Source: JAAYAO01 sp051133435
Lineage (GTDB): Bacteria > Actinomycetota > Actinomycetes > Propionibacteriales > Propionibacteriaceae
Assembly: GCF_051133435.1 (NCBI RefSeq)
Contig: NZ_JBPGNY010000003.1
Location: 482,907-546,906 of the forward strand
Direction of reading: 5' to 3'
DNA: 64,000 nucleotides
The notes under the pieces are model-generated. The model was given only the letters and a program-made list of their open reading frames with translations. It was not told the DNA's origin and did not search any database. Positions within the stretch are counted from its first letter, which is position 1. Each line of letters opens with the position of its first letter. The translations under genes were made by a program, and so were the position numbers. This document shows, one piece after another, positions 18,562 to 26,536 of this stretch.

Positions 18562-19386
18562 ATGTCGGCTCTGGCATCGGCCCGGACGCAACGGCGGCCG
18601 CGGCGCAAGCGCTCCCCCGGCTGGGTACCGAACCAGCACGGGGCCTGGGCGATGCTGACCGTCCCCTATCTGATCGGGGTGGCGCTGACGATTCAACACG
18701 ACCGGTTCCGGTGGTACGTGGTGCCGCTGCTGGGCTGCTGGATGATCGGCTACTTCTGTTTTCACGCCACCTCGCAGTGGTTGAAGAGCCGGCGCGCGGC
18801 CCGGTTCGTGCCGCCGATGCTCACCTACGGGGTGATCGCCGCACTGTTCGGGGTGCTCACCTGGACCTTGGCCGGGTGGGCGCTGGCCGGGTGGGTGCTG
18901 GTCTACACGCCGATCCTGGCCTTCGCCCTCCATCTCGCCGCCGCCCGACGGGAACGCGATCTGATCGGCGGGTTGTTGACCGTCGCCGCAGCGGCCCTGA
19001 TCCTGCTCGTGGTCACGAACCCCGACCCGCGTACCGCCCTCGCCGATCGGGACGCACTACCGCTGGCGCTGATCTGTTTCGGGTATTTCGCCGGGACCGT
19101 GTGGGTGGTCAAGACGATGATCCGCGAACGCGGCAAACCCGGCTGGGTGGCCGCCTCGATCGGCTGGCATCTGGTGGCCACGCTGGCCGCTGCGGTGGCT
19201 GCCGCGTCCGGGAATCTGTCGTGGCTGTGGGCCGGGTTCTTCGCCGCCACCACGGTGCGGGCCACCGTCCTGCCGTTGTTCTGGCCGATGCGTGGACGGG
19301 TGCTGTCGGCGGCCCGGATCGGCATCATCGAGATCGTCTTCTCGGCCGTCCTGCTGGTCTCGGCCCTCACCATCGGGGTGGGCTGA
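18562..19386 (+). CDS. YwiC-like membrane protein
   Basis: From the ATG at 18562 the product has 274 residues. After a basic N-terminus comes the conserved PNQHGAWAML segment of the YwiC-like family, then about eight hydrophobic helices. A conserved short loop PDPRTALADRDALPL separates helix groups. The family is common in actinobacteria and Bacillus and has no proven biochemical role. In some genomes it is near nitrate or respiratory genes, but not here. A GTG 9 bp earlier is an alternative start. The gene lies 56 bp after the methyltransferase gene and ends about 98 bp before the riboswitch. Confidence 0.82.
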   Translation: MSALASARTQRRPRRKRSPGWVPNQHGAWAMLTVPYLIGVALTIQHDRFRWYVVPLLGCWMIGYFCFHATSQWLKSRRAARFVPPMLTYGVIAALFGVLTWTLAGWALAGWVLVYTPILAFALHLAAARRERDLIGGLLTVAAAALILLVVTNPDPRTALADRDALPLALICFGYFAGTVWVVKTMIRERGKPGWVAASIGWHLVATLAAAVAAASGNLSWLWAGFFAATTVRATVLPLFWPMRGRVLSAARIGIIEIVFSAVLLVSALTIGVG

Positions 19387-19483
19387 CCGGGGTGGTGACG
19401 CGGCCGAGGGCGACACCGTGCGCCACGACCGTCCACTCAAGATCTTTTCAGGATGTTGCCGATTCAGGCTAGACTCGATCGAG

Positions 19484-19633
19484 CCGTGAGGGAGTATCCC
19501 GAGAGCTGTGGGTCGTCAACACGTTGGATTCGCCACCGGATCCGACCGGCTGCAGCGGCGCCACGTCCACCCAGGTCGTGTCGCGGAGAGACTCATGGGT
19601 TAGTTCCCAACCCCTGACGGAAGCTCCGGTTCC
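19484..19633 (+). promoter_or_regulatory. yybP-ykoY (Mn2+) riboswitch controlling terC
   Basis: The aptamer spans 19484-19598. P1 is a 7-bp helix of CCGTGAG (19484-19490) and CTCATGG (19592-19598). Diagnostic segments are GGGAGTA after P1 and GTCAACAC (19515-19522), with GGAGAGACTCA closing the 3' side. Downstream, GGGTT/AACCC forms a small hairpin, and GGAA/TTCC would fold the RBS-like GGAAG (about 19618-19622) next to the TTG start, suggesting control of translation initiation. This class binds Mn(II) and turns on Mn exporters such as MntP and TerC/Alx. A promoter-like TAGACT lies at 19471-19476. Confidence 0.85.
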
Positions 19634-20860
19634 TTGGAAATCAACGGTTTGACGTGGGCAATCACGATTGCCGCGATCGTTGGCCTACTCGCCTTCGACT
19701 TCATCTTCCACGTCCGCAAGGCGCACATTCCCACCCTGCGTGAGGCCGCGGTCTGGTCGGCGATCTACGTCGGTGTGGCCCTGCTGTTCGGCTTGGTCTT
19801 CCTGCCCTTCGGCGACACCCAGCACATGGTCGAGTACTACGCCGGGTACGTCACCGAGAAGGCCCTCAGCGTCGACAATCTCTTCGTCTTCCTGATCATC
19901 ATCGGCTCCTTCAAGGTGCCCCGCGAAGACCAGCAGAAGGTACTGCTGTTCGGCATCGTCTTCGCCCTGATCGCACGTACCGCCTTCATCCTGGTCGGCG
20001 CGGCCGCGATCAACCGCTTCGCCTGGGTGTTCTACCTGTTCGGACTGATCCTGATCTGGACCGCCGGTAAGACCCTCAAGGGCGCGGTCAGCGACGACGA
20101 GGAGGAATCGGCCGACAACATCGTGGTGCGCCTGGCCAGCCGGGTGCTGCACACCACCGACAAGTACGACGGAGACCGGCTCTTCACCATCGAGAACGGC
20201 AAGCGGATGATGACCCCGATGCTGCTGGTGATGGTGGCGATCGGCGGCACCGACATCCTCTTCGCCCTGGACTCGATTCCGGCCATCTTCGGCCTCACCC
20301 AGGAGCCCTACATCGTCTTCACCGCGACGGCTTTCTCGCTGATGGGCCTGCGGCAGTTGTACTTCCTGATCGACGGTCTGCTCGACCGCCTGATCTACCT
20401 GTCCTACGGGCTTTCGGCGATTCTGGCGTTCATCGGCGTGAAGCTGATTCTGCACGCCCTGCACGAGAACAACCTGTCGTTCATCAACGACGGTGAGCCC
20501 GTGCCGGTGGTCGAGGTCGACATCGGTGTGTCGCTGACGGTGATTATCACGGTGTTGGCCATCACCATCGCCGCTTCGTTGCTGAGTCCGCGCGGACGGG
20601 CCCTGGCGGTGATCAAGAAGACCGAGAAGCTGGCTCAGGCCTACATCGCGCTCGGTGACGATGCCTCCGATGCCGAGCGCAAGAAGATCAACGCGCAGCT
20701 CGCCCGGCAGATGAAGCAGATGCCGCGGATCAGTGAGAAGCACCGCAACGATCTGATCGAGAACGAGGCCAGGTTCCGCGATCAGGTGCGCCGGGCCCAC
20801 GGTGAACACCGCGACTACCTCACCGCTTCGGGACAGGAAGTCAGCGACGAGGAACTGTGA
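19634..20860 (+). CDS. TerC-family membrane protein (probable Mn2+ exporter)
   Basis: This 408-residue protein starts at TTG (19634), directly behind the riboswitch. It has the TerC helix pattern with the conserved acidic membrane motifs, including EKALSVDNLFVFLII (about 75-90) and GGTDILFALDSIPA (about 198-211), plus YGLSAILAFIGVKL. A C-terminal cytoplasmic tail of about 80 residues is rich in charged residues and probably helical. TerC/Alx proteins with a yybP-ykoY leader export manganese, so the riboswitch supports that over a tellurite role. A hairpin follows at 20989. Confidence 0.92.
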   Translation: MEINGLTWAITIAAIVGLLAFDFIFHVRKAHIPTLREAAVWSAIYVGVALLFGLVFLPFGDTQHMVEYYAGYVTEKALSVDNLFVFLIIIGSFKVPREDQQKVLLFGIVFALIARTAFILVGAAAINRFAWVFYLFGLILIWTAGKTLKGAVSDDEEESADNIVVRLASRVLHTTDKYDGDRLFTIENGKRMMTPMLLVMVAIGGTDILFALDSIPAIFGLTQEPYIVFTATAFSLMGLRQLYFLIDGLLDRLIYLSYGLSAILAFIGVKLILHALHENNLSFINDGEPVPVVEVDIGVSLTVIITVLAITIAASLLSPRGRALAVIKKTEKLAQAYIALGDDASDAERKKINAQLARQMKQMPRISEKHRNDLIENEARFRDQVRRAHGEHRDYLTASGQEVSDEEL

Positions 20861-20988
20861 TCCGGCGCGATCCGTCCCGTCCCGGATCGTGCTGATCTCG
20901 TCCGTTCCAGTCGTCCGGATGTGCTTGGAAGTGGGCGCGCGAAGGTCCGCCCATAGCAGGTCGTCCGCGGTCTGTCCATGCCCTGTCC

Positions 20989-21006
20989 CCCGCCGGATTC
21001 GGCGGG
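20989..21006 (+). terminator. Short GC hairpin between terC and CoA-transferase gene
   Basis: CCCGCCG-GATT-CGGCGGG is a perfect 7-bp stem with a 4-nt loop. It is about 130 bp past terC and 49 bp before the next start. No U-tract follows, so it could be a weak terminator or a leader structure. Confidence 0.4.
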
Positions 21007-21054
21007 AAGTCGCCGGTTAGGGTGGTCGAAGACTTTTCCTACCGGGGGTTTCGC

Positions 21055-22569
21055 ATGACAGATCGCATCAGAATCGACAGCCAGCGCTCCAAAATCATGC
21101 CGGCCGAAGCCGCGGCAGCGCTGATTCAACCCGGCGACAACGTCGGCATGAGCGGGTTCACCGGAGCGGGCTACCCCAAGTTGGTGCCGGTGGCCCTGGC
21201 CCAGCGCATCCGTGAGTCGATCGCCGAGGGCAACGATTTCCGGATCGGCGTCTGGACCGGTGCGTCCACCGCCCCCGAATTGGACGGCGCCCTGGCCGAG
21301 GCCGACGGCGTCCAGTTGCGGTTGCCCTACCAGTCCGACCCGATCACCCGCACCAAGATCAACCAGGGCTCGATGAGCTACATCGACCAGCACCTGTCGC
21401 ACGTCGCCCAGTGGGTGTGGGAGGGCTTCCTCGGCAAGCTGGACGTGGCGGTGATCGAGGTCACCGGCATCACCCCCGAGGGCAAGCTGATTCCGGCGTC
21501 CTCGGTCGGCAACAACAAGACCTGGATCGATCAGGCCGACAAGGTCATTCTCGAGGTCAACTCCTGGCAGTCGATGGACCTCGAGGGCATGCACGACATC
21601 TACTACGGCACCCGGCTGCCACCGGACCGCAAGCCGGTGATGATGACCAGCCCCGCCGACCGGATCGGCTCGCCCTACTTCGAGGTCGACCCCGACAAGA
21701 TCGTCGCGATCGTCGAGACCGACCTGCCCGACCGCAACACCCCCTTCAAGCCGGTGGACGAGGACTCCAAGGCCATCGCCGGGCACCTGATCGAGTTCCT
21801 GCAGCACGAGGTGAAGATCGGCCGCCTGCCGGAGAACCTGCTGCCGCTGCAGTCGGGGGTGGGCAATATCGCCAACGCGGTGCTCGACGGGCTGTTGCAC
21901 AGCGATTTCGAGAACCTGACCAGCTACACCGAGGTCGTCCAGGACGGCATGGTGAACCTGATGGACGCCGGCAAGATCGTCCAGGCCTCGGCGACCGCCT
22001 TCTCGCTCAGCCCCGAGTACGCCGCCCGGATGAACAACGAGGCCGCCCAGTACCGCGACCGGTTGGTGCTGCGTCCGCAGGAGATCAGCAACCACCCCGA
22101 GTTGATCCGCCGCCTCGGTGTGATCGCCACCAACGGCATGATCGAGGCCGACATCTACGGCAACGTGAACTCCACCCACGTGATGGGTTCGGCGATCATG
22201 AACGGCATCGGCGGCTCGGGTGACTTCGCCCGCAACGCCTTCCTGTCGATGTTCGTCACCCCGTCGACGGCCAAGGGCGGGGCGATCTCGACCTTCGTGC
22301 CGATGGTGTCGCATGTCGACCACACCGAACACGACGTGCACGTGCTGATCAGTGAGCAAGGTCTGGCCGACCTGCGTGGCCTGTCGCCGCGGCAGCGGGC
22401 CAAGGCGATCATCAAGAACTGCGCCCACCCGGATTACCGGCCGATGTTGGAGGAGTACTTCGAGCGGGCCCAGAAGGTCGCCAACGGGCAGCACACCCCG
22501 CACGACCTGTCGCAGGCACTGAGCTGGCACCAGCGGTTCCTGCAGACCGGGTCGATGGTTCCGCACTGA
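21055..22569 (+). CDS. Acetyl-/succinyl-/propionyl-CoA:CoA transferase (Cat1 family)
   Basis: From the ATG at 21055 (preceded by GGGGG) the product has 504 residues, the usual length for class I Cat1 enzymes. Motifs include GMSGFTGAGYPK near the N-terminus, LPLQSGVGNIANAVLDGL (about 260-277, the region of the catalytic Glu loop) and GGSGDFARNAFLS (about 390). Such enzymes move CoA between acetate, propionate and succinate. In propionic acid bacteria this is the propionyl-CoA:succinate step that closes the Wood-Werkman cycle. Substrate preference cannot be read from sequence. The gene is monocistronic, with a hairpin on each side. Confidence 0.92.
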   Translation: MTDRIRIDSQRSKIMPAEAAAALIQPGDNVGMSGFTGAGYPKLVPVALAQRIRESIAEGNDFRIGVWTGASTAPELDGALAEADGVQLRLPYQSDPITRTKINQGSMSYIDQHLSHVAQWVWEGFLGKLDVAVIEVTGITPEGKLIPASSVGNNKTWIDQADKVILEVNSWQSMDLEGMHDIYYGTRLPPDRKPVMMTSPADRIGSPYFEVDPDKIVAIVETDLPDRNTPFKPVDEDSKAIAGHLIEFLQHEVKIGRLPENLLPLQSGVGNIANAVLDGLLHSDFENLTSYTEVVQDGMVNLMDAGKIVQASATAFSLSPEYAARMNNEAAQYRDRLVLRPQEISNHPELIRRLGVIATNGMIEADIYGNVNSTHVMGSAIMNGIGGSGDFARNAFLSMFVTPSTAKGGAISTFVPMVSHVDHTEHDVHVLISEQGLADLRGLSPRQRAKAIIKNCAHPDYRPMLEEYFERAQKVANGQHTPHDLSQALSWHQRFLQTGSMVPH

Positions 22570-22587
22570 CCGGTTCTCGATTCGCGA

Positions 22588-22620
22588 CGGCGCCCCACTT
22601 CTCGGCAAGTGTGGGCGCCG
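22588..22620. terminator. Hairpin terminator between convergent genes
   Basis: CGGCGCCC...GGGCGCCG with an inner ACTT/AAGT pairing forms a stem of about 12 bp around CTCGGC. It starts 18 bp after the CoA-transferase stop and can serve both convergent transcripts. Confidence 0.7.
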
Positions 22621-22640
22621 TTGGCGTTGGTGGGCCCTGG

Positions 22641-22700
22641 TTTCTCGGGTCTCGGGTCTCGGGTCTGGGGGTCTCGGGTTCTCGCTTCTCGATTTCTCGG
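22641..22700. repeat. TCTCGGG heptamer tandem repeat
   Basis: Three perfect TCTCGGG units are followed by decaying units (TCTGGGG, TCTCGGG, TTCTCGC, TTCTCGA, TTTCTCGG). The tract fills the gap right up to the modC stop codon. Its period of 7 would shift frame, which fits a non-coding, slippage-prone tract. Confidence 0.75.
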
Positions 22701-22701
22701 C

Positions 22702-23793
22702 TCAGCGGCGGTCGGCGTGGACGGTGACCTCGTGCGCCTTGACGGTGAGCCAGACCGGTGAGCCGGCGGTCAGTTCGAGGTCGGCGGCTGCCGCGGTGGT
22801 GATGTCGGCGGACATCGTCGGCCCGTCCGGGCCGGCCGTGGCCCGCACCCGCACCCCGGACGGGGTGGCGCGCAGGTCGATCACCTGAGCGGCCAGGGCG
22901 TTGCGGGGGCTGCCGCCGGGTGCGGTGTCATCGGTGCGCCGGTGCACCGCCAGGGACGCGGGCGTGATCAGGGCGATCACCGACTCGCCTTGGGTTGCCT
23001 GGCCGACCAGTTGGTCGGTTCCGGTGATCTGCCAGGGGCCGGTGCGCATCCGCGCCATCCCCTCGGAGGCATCGATGAGGGTGCCGGGCAGCAGGTTCAT
23101 CCCGGCCAGCCGGGCGGTGAAGTCACTGCGTGGGGTGCTGAGCACCTCGTGGGCGGGGCCGTCCTCGACGACCTTGCCGCCCTCGAGGGTGATCACCCGG
23201 TCGGCCAATGCGAGCACGTCCAGCAGGTCGTGGGTGACGATGATCGCGGTGCGTCCCTCGAGGCGCTGTGCCAGTAGGTGGCGCAGGTCTTCGGCGACCG
23301 ACACGTCCAGGGCGGCCAGGGGCTCGTCCAGCAGGAGGAGCTCCGGGTCGCCGGCCAGAGCCCGCGCCAGGGCGACACGTTGTTGCTGACCGCCGGAGAG
23401 TTGCCCGGGTTTGCGGTCGGCCAACTGCACCGCGTCCACGGCCTCGAGCCATTCCTGGGTGCGCGCGGCACCATCCTTCAGGCCCCGGGATTTGGGCCCG
23501 AAAGCAACATTGCTGCGAACGCTCAGGTGCGGGAACAGGGCGGGATCCTGGGCCAGTAGCCCGATCCGACGCAGGTGGGTGGGAACTTGGACCCGGTTGC
23601 TGTCGGTGAGAGTTCGTCCGCCGAGAGTGACCCGTCCGGTGTCGGGGGTGAGCAGGCCGGCGATCACCGACAACAGGGTCGATTTGCCGGCCCCGTTCGC
23701 GCCGAGCAGGGCCACGGTGCGGCCGTCCTCGATGTGCAGGTCGACGTCCAGGCCGCGGCTCTCGACGGTAGCCATCACGTGAAGGTCAGGCAC
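22702..23793 (-). CDS. modC: Molybdate ABC transporter ATP-binding protein
   Basis: The 363-residue product has the ABC signature set: Walker A GANGAGKST (about 33-41), Q-loop LLAQDPALFP, signature LSGGQQQRVALARAL (about 126-140), Walker B LLLLDEPLAALD and a switch His in VTHDLLD. The C-terminal ~100 residues form a TOBE/Mop domain (SPRNALAAQVIDLRATPSGVRV) that binds oxyanion and is typical of ModC. It is the third gene of the modABC operon, overlapping modB by 8 bp, and couples ATP hydrolysis to molybdate import. Confidence 0.93.
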   Translation of the reverse strand: MPDLHVMATVESRGLDVDLHIEDGRTVALLGANGAGKSTLLSVIAGLLTPDTGRVTLGGRTLTDSNRVQVPTHLRRIGLLAQDPALFPHLSVRSNVAFGPKSRGLKDGAARTQEWLEAVDAVQLADRKPGQLSGGQQQRVALARALAGDPELLLLDEPLAALDVSVAEDLRHLLAQRLEGRTAIIVTHDLLDVLALADRVITLEGGKVVEDGPAHEVLSTPRSDFTARLAGMNLLPGTLIDASEGMARMRTGPWQITGTDQLVGQATQGESVIALITPASLAVHRRTDDTAPGGSPRNALAAQVIDLRATPSGVRVRATAGPDGPTMSADITTAAAADLELTAGSPVWLTVKAHEVTVHADRR

Positions 23794-24592
23794 GTTGCCC
23801 CCGTCCGTAAACCAACGCCATCACCAGGGCCGAGACGACGACCAGCACCAGGGCCAGGGCGACCGCGGCCGCGGGGTCGGACTCGCGTTGCAGATAGATC
23901 TCCAACGGCAGGGTGCGGGTTCTGCCCTGCAGGGACCCGGCGAAGGTCAAGGTCGCGCCGAACTCGCCCAGGGCGCGGGCGAAGGACAGCACCGCGCCGG
24001 CGGCCAGGGCCGGGCCGATCAGCGGCAGGGTGACCTGCCACAAGGTGCGGGTCGGAGAAGCGCCCAGGGTTGCCGCGGCCACCTCGTAGCGGGTGCCGGC
24101 GGTGCGCAGGGCCCCCTCGAGGCTGACCACCAAGAACGGCATCGCCACGAAGGTTTGGGCGATGATCACCGCCGTGGTGGTGAAGCCGATCCGCAGCCCG
24201 GCCATCTCGAAGTACTGGCCGATCAGGCCGAACCGCCCCAGGGCCATCAGCAGGGCCAGACCGCCGACCACCGGGGGCAGCACCAGTGGCAGCAACACCA
24301 GCGACCGCACCAACCGGCGTCCGGGCACCCGGCCGCGGGCCAGCACCAGTGACATCGGCACCCCGAGCAGAATGCACAGCAGGGTGCTGATCGCGGCAGT
24401 GCGGAGGCTCAGCCACAGGGCGTCCAGGGACGCTTCGGAGGTGACCAGGGGCCACCAGTGCGCCCAGTCGACCCGGAACATGATCGCCACCAGCGGAAGA
24501 ACCACCAGCAGCGAGCCCACGATGGCCGGGGCAAGAATCCAGCCGGGTAGATGCGTGCGCTCCCGTACCGTCCGAGTGGTTTGCCGGGGCAC
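23786..24592 (-). CDS. modB: Molybdate ABC transporter permease
   Basis: This is a 268-residue integral membrane permease with about six hydrophobic helices. The ABC-coupling EAA loop appears as EVAAATLGASPTRTLWQVTLPLIGPAL (about 190-215; only the EAA and G positions are diagnostic). It starts with GTG one base after modA stops and overlaps modC by 8 bp, so the operon is tightly coupled. It forms the translocation channel for molybdate or tungstate with ModC, fed by the lipoprotein ModA. Confidence 0.93.
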   Translation of the reverse strand: MPRQTTRTVRERTHLPGWILAPAIVGSLLVVLPLVAIMFRVDWAHWWPLVTSEASLDALWLSLRTAAISTLLCILLGVPMSLVLARGRVPGRRLVRSLVLLPLVLPPVVGGLALLMALGRFGLIGQYFEMAGLRIGFTTTAVIIAQTFVAMPFLVVSLEGALRTAGTRYEVAAATLGASPTRTLWQVTLPLIGPALAAGAVLSFARALGEFGATLTFAGSLQGRTRTLPLEIYLQRESDPAAAVALALVLVVVSALVMALVYGRGQRA

Positions 24593-24593
24593 G

Positions 24594-25361
24594 TCAGGGC
24601 TTGTCGAAGCCGGCTTCGCCGAGCACTCGCTGGCCTTCCTCGCCGGTCACCAGGTCCACCCAGGCCTGGGCGAGTTCGGCATGGGAGCTGTCCTTCACCA
24701 CCGCGATCGGGTACTTGTTGATCGCGTCATCGGCCTCGGGGAACTTCACCGCTTCCACCTCGGCGCGGGAGATATCGGTGGTGTAGACCAATCCGGCGTC
24801 GGCCTGACCGCTGGCGACCTTGCCGAGCACATCGGTCACCGACGATTCCTCGCTGGCCGGTTTCAGGTCCACCCCGGTGGCCTCGAGGATCTTCTCAGTG
24901 GCCGCCCCGCACGGCACCTGCGGAGCGCAGACCACGGTCACCACGTCATCGCGGGTGAGATCCTGCAGGCTCTTGATGCCCTTCGGGTTGCCCGGATTCA
25001 CCGCGATCACCAGCGAGTTGGTGGCGAACAACACCGGCTCGTTGACGTATTCCTCGGCCGTCTTCATCGTCTTCTCGTTGGCGGTGGCCAACACATCGGC
25101 CGGTGCGCCCTCGGAGATCTGGGTGACCAGATCACTCGACCCGGCGAGGTTGAGCTGCACCTTGACGCCCTCGTGCTCGGCTTCGAAGGTCTTCGCCAGT
25201 TCCTTGAAGGTGGGCTCGAGAGAAGCCGCGGCAAATACCGTCAGCTCTCGCGGGCCCTCGTCCTTGCCGGGGTCGGAGCCTTCACCGCCTCCGTTCGAAC
25301 AGGCGGCCAGCGCAAGCATCAGCATGGCCAGCAGGGCGGCGAACAGGGGGCGCTTTTTCAT
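24594..25361 (-). CDS. modA: Molybdate-binding lipoprotein
   Basis: This 255-residue solute-binding protein has a lipoprotein signal (lipobox LAAC, Cys21), then LTVFAAASL, NLAGSSDLVTQI and QADAGLVY, which are the conserved oxyanion-binding strands of ModA. It is tethered to the outer face of the membrane and delivers molybdate to ModBC. Its start overlaps the stop of the upstream HTH-TOBE regulator by 4 bp, so all four genes form one operon. Confidence 0.94.
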   Translation of the reverse strand: MKKRPLFAALLAMLMLALAACSNGGGEGSDPGKDEGPRELTVFAAASLEPTFKELAKTFEAEHEGVKVQLNLAGSSDLVTQISEGAPADVLATANEKTMKTAEEYVNEPVLFATNSLVIAVNPGNPKGIKSLQDLTRDDVVTVVCAPQVPCGAATEKILEATGVDLKPASEESSVTDVLGKVASGQADAGLVYTTDISRAEVEAVKFPEADDAINKYPIAVVKDSSHAELAQAWVDLVTGEEGQRVLGEAGFDKP

Positions 25362-25759
25362 TTCTTCTCCGGAACCTCAATGGTGACCATGGTGGACTTC
25401 ACCTGTGCCACGGCCAGGACGCCGGGTTCCAGACCCAGGCGCCGCACCGACTCGGCACTCATCAGCGAAACCATGGTGTGCGGACCGCATTGCACGATCA
25501 CCTCGGCCATCACCTTGTCGGTGGTGACCTCGGTGACGATGCCGACCAGTTGGTTGCGAGCCGATGATTCGCCGATTTCGATTTCGGGCGGATCGGTGAT
25601 CCGACTGCGAATCAGTTCGGCCAGCTGTACACCGTCGACGACCTGGTAGCCGTCCTCATCGGTCTCGGCCGGCAACCGGCCGGCGTCTATCCACCGCCGC
25701 ACGGTGTCGGTGGAGACACCGAGCAGGGCGGCTGCGTGACGAATGCGATACCGGGACAC
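25358..25759 (-). CDS. HTH-TOBE molybdate-responsive regulator
   Basis: About 133 residues from the GTG at 25759. An in-frame ATG at 25777 would add six residues, but the family usually begins just before the (S/T)xYRIxxAA helix, which favours 25759. Residues 1-45 form a MerR/excisionase-type winged helix (AALLGVSTDTVRRWIDAGRL). Residues about 65-130 form a Mop/TOBE domain (SARNQLVGIVTEVTTDKVMAEVIV). It heads the modABC operon, probably as a ModE-like repressor when molybdate is bound. A perfect 10-bp palindrome CGCATATGCG at 25773-25782 just upstream is a candidate operator. Confidence 0.85.
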   Translation of the reverse strand: MSRYRIRHAAALLGVSTDTVRRWIDAGRLPAETDEDGYQVVDGVQLAELIRSRITDPPEIEIGESSARNQLVGIVTEVTTDKVMAEVIVQCGPHTMVSLMSAESVRRLGLEPGVLAVAQVKSTMVTIEVPEKK

Positions 25760-25848
25760 GGCCCACAGCATACGCATATGCGGCTGGAACTATTCCGGGC
25801 AGGCCACAGTTGCGGCTTTATGAAGGACTTTTCGCCCCTTTGTGCGGA

Positions 25849-26013
25849 TCAGTCGGAGATCACGGCCCAGCAGATCAGATAGGCGATGATGTTCGGGCCG
25901 GGGATCAACAGCCAGATGATCCGCAGGATCCAGGCGTTGATGCCGGTCGCCTCGGCCAACCCGCCGCAGACACCACCCAGCACTCGGTCGGTCCGCGATC
26001 GCTTGATGCTCAT
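25849..26013 (-). CDS. Small PspC-domain membrane protein
   Basis: This 54-residue protein starts at an ATG with a good RBS (AAAGGAAG, 6 nt upstream). It is a minimal PspC domain: basic N-terminus, VLGGVCGGLAEATGIN, and one hydrophobic helix (about 29-50). PspC domains are stress-related membrane sensors. This one has no other domain and stands alone, as short actinobacterial PspC proteins often do. Confidence 0.85.
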   Translation of the reverse strand: MSIKRSRTDRVLGGVCGGLAEATGINAWILRIIWLLIPGPNIIAYLICWAVISD

Positions 26014-26321
26014 GGGAGCTTCCTTTCCCTTTTCGGTGCTTCGGTACATCCAGCCTGCCGCGCGGTAAGGGCGGTTGCCAGTGGATTCGGTATTGACCAG
26101 GGAAGGTTCGGGGTTGCCCGGCGCTGGTCTCAGGGTCTGCAACCCGGATCCAGGACCAAGCCGCTTTCCGGGCACCCGAAACCAGATGCTTCCACCGTCG
26201 CGCTGCTGCAACCTGCCTGATTTCGGCCCGGCATCCACGTATGCAGCTTCGTGACCCAAGAACAGGCTGGTTGCAGCAGCCAAGCCATGCGAATGAGCCC
26301 GGCTCTATCTGCAGAACGAAG
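26014..26321. other. Intergenic region with inverted repeat
   Basis: No gene is supported between the PspC gene and the tRNA terminator. The PspC promoter must lie at the left end. The region carries the IR4 element, part of which recurs near 63.86 kb. Open frames across it are spurious and owe their apparent similarity to the shared repeat. Confidence 0.6.
26202..26280. repeat. Inverted repeat IR4 / dispersed repeat copy 1
   Basis: The arm GCTGCTGCAACCTGCCTG (26202-26219) pairs with 26263-26280 at 17 of 18 positions across a 43-nt loop. The left arm plus its 3' flank to 26239 is about 33/38 identical to 63861-63898. Confidence 0.7.
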
Positions 26322-26347
26322 AAAAGAGCGGCCCCGAGGGGCCGCTC
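26322..26347 (-). terminator. Rho-independent terminator of tRNA-Gly
   Basis: On the minus strand GAGCGGCCCC-TCG-GGGGCCGCTC is followed by TTTT: a perfect stem of about 10 bp with U-run. It starts 12 bp after the tRNA 3' end. Confidence 0.9.
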
Positions 26348-26359
26348 CTTCACACTCCG

Positions 26360-26430
26360 AGCGGGTGACGGGAATCGAACCCGCGTGTCCAGCTTGGGAA
26401 GCTGGCGCTCTACCATTGAGCTACACCCGC
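26360..26430 (-). tRNA. tRNA-Gly (anticodon CCC)
   Basis: The minus strand folds as a 71-nt cloverleaf: acceptor GCGGGTG/CACCCGC, D-arm GCTCAATGGTAGAGC, anticodon stem CCAGC/GCTGG with loop TTCCCAA (anticodon CCC), and T-arm GCGGGTTCGATTCCCGT with one mismatch at its end. The discriminator is U and CCA is not encoded. It reads GGG codons. A strong terminator follows. Confidence 0.95.
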
Positions 26431-26536
26431 AGACCGGACTATCGTCCGACGCGCTGGCCAGCATACCCCGTTGCGTGTTTCATCGTGCAACCGATCAACC
26501 GCAAACCCGCGACGAACCGGTCGCACTCATGGTTCC

